A stretch of 9,441 bases of DNA, from NCBI GenBank assembly GCA_964610765.1, contig CAZSWS010000088.1, forward strand, positions 1-9,441. Reading direction: 5' to 3'. The DNA is from CAZSWS01 sp964610765. GTDB lineage: Bacteria > Bacteroidota > Bacteroidia > Bacteroidales > Tannerellaceae. Below are positions 6,742 through 9,441 of the stretch, piece by piece. The position numbers were made by a program, and so were the translations under genes. A model generated the notes under the pieces. It did no database searches. It was given only the letters and a program-made list of their open reading frames with translations, and had not been told where the DNA came from. Positions within the stretch are counted from its first letter, which is position 1. Every line of letters begins with the position of its first letter.

Positions 6742-7665
6742 ATGAAAAAAGTATTAATAGCAACAGATAAACCTTTTGCTCCAGTTGCTGTAAAGGCAAT
6801 GAGGAAGGTAGTGGAGGCAGCAAATTATGAGCTGGTGCTTCTGGAGAGATATAAAGATAAAGAGCAATTATTAGCGGCTGTGAAAGATGTCGATGCATTG
6901 ATTATGCGAAGTGATATTATTGATACAGAAGTGTTGGACGCCGCTAATAAACTAAAAATAGCAGTTCGTGCAGGAGCCGGATATGATAATATAGATTTAG
7001 ATTCGGCCACTTCACACCAAGTTTGTGTGATGAATACACCCGGACAAAACTCAAATGCAGTGGCAGAACTAGCTATAGGTATGCTGATTTATGCTATGCG
7101 CAACTTTTATCGGGGTACATCCGGGTTGGAGCTGAAAGGAAAGAAAATAGGTCTCCTTGCTTATGGAAATGTAGGGCGTAATGTGGCTCGGATTGCCAAA
7201 GGCTTACAGATGGATGTTTATGCTTATGATGCGTTTTGCTCATGTGATTGTATGGAAAAAGAAGGAGTTAAACCCACTTCAAATATAGAAGAGTTGTTTG
7301 AAACTTGTCAAGTGGTTTCAATTCATATTCCGCTAACCCCTGAAACGAAAGGTTCGATAGGTAGAAAGTTATTCAACAATATGCCTAAAAATGCAGTGGT
7401 TATCAATACAGCCCGAAAAGAGGTAATCAATGAAGCTGAGTTGCTGGAAGTATTGAAAGAACGTGCTGACTTTAAGTATGTTACAGACATTCAGCCAGAT
7501 ATGCATGATGAGCTAATAGAGGCATGTCCCGATCAGTATTATAGCACTCCGAAAAAGATGGGTGCACAAACGGCTGAAGCTAATATTAATGCCGGCATCG
7601 CTGCTGCTGAAGAGGTAGTTGAGTACTTGAAAAGTGGAAATGAACAATTTCGTGTAAATAAATAA
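6742..7665 (+). CDS. serA: Short D-3-phosphoglycerate dehydrogenase with Lys in place of the catalytic His
   Basis: This 307-residue NAD-dependent 2-hydroxyacid dehydrogenase should oxidise 3-phosphoglycerate to 3-phosphohydroxypyruvate, the substrate of the adjacent SerC. Substrate-loop residues RAGAGYDNID (76-85) and NTPGQNSNAVAE (98-109) are conserved. The Rossmann motif is AYGNVG (140-145), with Ala in place of the usual first Gly. D163 at the end of the second strand favours NAD. Catalytic Arg is R225 in NTARKEV. The usual TPHIG His is replaced: the sequence reads TPKKMGAQT (269-277). The usual Glu in DVFxxEP is not evident in DIQPDMHDE (249-257). From memory of the literature, Bacteroides and Entamoeba phosphoglycerate dehydrogenases form such a Lys variant (type IIIK). 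No ACT or other regulatory domain is present, so classical serine inhibition is unlikely. The serC context supports the assignment over other 2-hydroxyacid dehydrogenases. Confidence 0.93.
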   Translation: MKKVLIATDKPFAPVAVKAMRKVVEAANYELVLLERYKDKEQLLAAVKDVDALIMRSDIIDTEVLDAANKLKIAVRAGAGYDNIDLDSATSHQVCVMNTPGQNSNAVAELAIGMLIYAMRNFYRGTSGLELKGKKIGLLAYGNVGRNVARIAKGLQMDVYAYDAFCSCDCMEKEGVKPTSNIEELFETCQVVSIHIPLTPETKGSIGRKLFNNMPKNAVVINTARKEVINEAELLEVLKERADFKYVTDIQPDMHDELIEACPDQYYSTPKKMGAQTAEANINAGIAAAEEVVEYLKSGNEQFRVNK

Positions 7666-7675
7666 TTACTTAAAT

Positions 7676-7709
7676 AGTCCCCGGTTCGTCTTAATCGGGG
7701 ACTTTTTTT
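7676..7709 (+). terminator. Intrinsic terminator after serC-serA
   Basis: AGTCCCCG (7676-7683) pairs perfectly with CGGGGACT (7696-7703). Three more inner pairs (GTT with AAT, one a wobble) leave a six-base loop, and the T run at 7703-7709 follows at once. It lies 10 bases after the serA stop and closes the serC-serA unit. Confidence 0.93.
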
Positions 7710-7885
7710 ATTTCTTCGATTGTTTTATGAGAAAATAACAGAAGTCTAAAGCAGTATTTGATTTTTCTTTTGTACTTTCAATGCGCAATGAAAAACTTTC
7801 TTTTACTAACCACACATAAACTACTCATGTATAAAAACCAAGTAGCTTGTTCAGATACAATCCATAATACTTTAATACAAAAACA

Positions 7886-9373
7886 ATGAAAAAGATTATT
7901 ACGTTATTACTCATGCTATTTGCTATGGGAGCCATCAGTGCCCAAAAAGCAAATGTACTCACAGATGAAGAAGTCAAAGATGGCTGGAAATTGCTGTTTG
8001 ATGGAAAAACAGTAAACGGATGGCATGCCTATGGAGGCAAGGCATTTCCTACAGCCTGGACTGTGAAAAATGGTGCATTAAATTTCAAAAAAGCTGATGG
8101 AAAGGCAGGAGGCGATATCGTGTCAGATGGTGAGTTTGATAATTATGATCTTCGTCTAGAGTGGCAAATCAGTAAAGGAGGAAATAGTGGAATCTTTATA
8201 GGTGTAAAAGAAACGCCTGAGTATTCGTCAGCATTCTCAACAGGTATTGAAATGCAGGTGCTTGATAATATAGATGGAGCAGACCGTCATGACCCAACAC
8301 ATCTAGCCGGGGCAATGTATGACTTGATTGATGCCGGACAAACTTCAAAAACCAAACCGATAGGGCAATGGAATGAAGTGCGTATCCTGAAAAAAGACGG
8401 ACATATTACTTTCTGGTTAAATGGTGTCGTTACCGCTAGTGTATATACGGGTGGTGCTGAGTTTCTTGAGTTGGTTGAAAATAGTAAATTTAAAGGAAGC
8501 GACTTTGGGAAGTATCAAAAAGGCAAGATAGCTCTTCAAGATCATGGTGACGAAGTTTCATACCGAAATATCAAAATTAAGTCATTTGATAAAACGATTG
8601 GTCTACAATTGTATTCTTTAAGAGGCGAAATAGGTAATGATTTTGACGGTGTGATAAAAGCTGTGGCTGATATGGGTTACAAGCAAGTAGAAGCTGCAAG
8701 CTATGGTGATGGAAAGTTTTATGGCATGTCTCCATCTCAATATCGAGAAAAGATTGAGGCTGTTGGACTTGAGTCGCTATCGTCGCATACAGGACATATC
8801 CCATCCAATCCGGATGAGTTGTTTTCAGAATCAACGATGAAATGGTGGGATCAGTGTATTGCTGCACATAAAGAAGCAGGAATGAAATACTTGGTTGTTC
8901 CCGGAATGCACCATCCGAATACATTAGAACATCTGAAAAAAGTTTGCGACCTTTTCAATATGATTGGTGAAAAGTGTAAGGATGCAGGAATTAAATTTGG
9001 TTATCATAACCATGCGTCTGAGTTTACCACCAAACCTGAAGGGAAAGTCATGTATGACTTTATGTTAGAGAATACGAATCCTGAATTTGTGTTTTTTGAA
9101 ATGGATATTTATTGGGCAGTGATGGCCCAACAAGGTCCTGTCGAATATTTCAAACGATATCCCGGGCGTTTCAAACTTTTACATGTAAAAGACAGAAAAG
9201 AACTGGGTGAAAGTGGCTTGGTTGACTTTGCAACCGTATTTAATCATGCCGCTTTAGCCGGTGTCGAAAACTTAGTGGTTGAAGTAGAGCAGTATGATTA
9301 TGAGCCTAAAATAAGCGTGAAAATGAGTTTTGATTATTTGCAAAACTCACCATTTGTGAAAGCAAAATATTAA
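7886..9373 (+). CDS. Secreted DUF1080 / sugar-phosphate isomerase-like TIM-barrel fusion
   Basis: The 495-residue product has a signal peptide (MKKIITLLLMLFAMGAISA|QK) without a lipobox, so it is probably a soluble periplasmic protein. Residues about 31-233 are a DUF1080 (3-keto-disaccharide hydrolase, PF06439) domain of jelly-roll type, with GWKLLFDGKTVNGWH, GGNSGIFI, HLAGAMYDL, QWNEVRI and GKIALQDHG. After a linker of only about five residues, residues 238-490 form a xylose isomerase-like TIM barrel (PF01261): IGLQLYSLR, YHNHASEF (373-380), EMDIYW (405-410), LLHVKD (431-436) and VEVEQYD (465-471). Likely metal or catalytic ligands are H374/H376, E405, D407, H433 and E466/E468. In other Bacteroides proteins these two families act on 3-keto-glycosides, as lyases, hydratases, hydrolases or epimerases; that link is family knowledge. 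The exact reaction here is inferred. No 3-keto-forming oxidoreductase lies nearby. The gene appears monocistronic, between two terminators. Confidence 0.9.
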   Translation: MKKIITLLLMLFAMGAISAQKANVLTDEEVKDGWKLLFDGKTVNGWHAYGGKAFPTAWTVKNGALNFKKADGKAGGDIVSDGEFDNYDLRLEWQISKGGNSGIFIGVKETPEYSSAFSTGIEMQVLDNIDGADRHDPTHLAGAMYDLIDAGQTSKTKPIGQWNEVRILKKDGHITFWLNGVVTASVYTGGAEFLELVENSKFKGSDFGKYQKGKIALQDHGDEVSYRNIKIKSFDKTIGLQLYSLRGEIGNDFDGVIKAVADMGYKQVEAASYGDGKFYGMSPSQYREKIEAVGLESLSSHTGHIPSNPDELFSESTMKWWDQCIAAHKEAGMKYLVVPGMHHPNTLEHLKKVCDLFNMIGEKCKDAGIKFGYHNHASEFTTKPEGKVMYDFMLENTNPEFVFFEMDIYWAVMAQQGPVEYFKRYPGRFKLLHVKDRKELGESGLVDFATVFNHAALAGVENLVVEVEQYDYEPKISVKMSFDYLQNSPFVKAKY

Positions 9374-9394
9374 CGATAGATTAATTGAAAAAAT

Positions 9395-9428
9395 AAAGAG
9401 GATATTCCACTAAGGAGTATCCTCTTTT
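9395..9428 (+). terminator. Intrinsic terminator after the DUF1080 fusion gene
   Basis: GAGGATATTCC (9398-9408) pairs with GGAGTATCCTC (9414-9424), one pair being a T-G wobble, across the loop ACTAA. A short T run (9425-9428) follows, and preceding A residues (9395-9397) can pair with it, so the hairpin might also work on the opposite strand. It begins 21 bases after the stop at 9373. Confidence 0.85.
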
Positions 9429-9441
9429 GCTTATTTATAAT

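Noticed and set aside
7757..7780. Promoter for the DUF1080 fusion gene (TTTG ... TACTTTCA)
   Set aside because: The second box misses the TTTG end of the consensus and the spacing of 12 bases is too short; the true promoter in 7710-7885 was not identified.

Overview
The window looks like a piece of a Bacteroidales (Bacteroides-like) chromosome. The DNA is AT-rich, intergenic promoters fit the Bacteroidetes -7 element TANNTTTG rather than TATAAT, ribosome-binding sites are weak, and secreted proteins carry signal peptides ending in ...AQ. All genes read on the + strand. No tRNA, rRNA, CRISPR array or insertion sequence was seen.

Layout. Bases 2-397 hold the 3' part of a small lipoprotein gene with a lipocalin-like start, cut by the window edge. 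Bases 461-1126 encode a small outer-membrane beta-barrel protein, followed by an intrinsic terminator (about 1191-1221). A good Bacteroidetes promoter (1253-1284) then precedes a 776-residue secreted protein (1361-3691) with two N-terminal helical repeats, a TIM-barrel-like glycoside-hydrolase-type core and a helical C-terminus; its substrate is unknown. A 614-base gene-free stretch (3692-4305) contains the oddest feature of the window, an array of four 22-bp palindrome-containing repeats bounded by a 21-bp perfect inverted repeat (3795-3892), and ends with a promoter for rarA.

Bases 4306-7665 are housekeeping: rarA (replication-fork AAA+ ATPase), then serC and serA, which are two bases apart and encode consecutive steps of the phosphorylated serine pathway (3-phosphoglycerate to 3-phosphohydroxypyruvate by SerA, then to phosphoserine by SerC). 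This SerA is the short type without a regulatory domain, and it has lysine where most family members have the catalytic histidine. A strong terminator (7676-7709) closes this unit.

Bases 7886-9373 encode a secreted fusion of a DUF1080 (3-keto-glycoside hydrolase/lyase type) domain and a sugar-phosphate isomerase-like TIM barrel, followed by its own terminator (9395-9428). With the secreted protein at 1361-3691, this suggests periplasmic carbohydrate metabolism on either side of a core-metabolism block. No SusC/SusD pair or oxidoreductase that would complete a polysaccharide locus lies in the window. The most noteworthy items are the repeat array, the Lys-type SerA, the repeat-bearing secreted hydrolase-like protein and the two-domain fusion.
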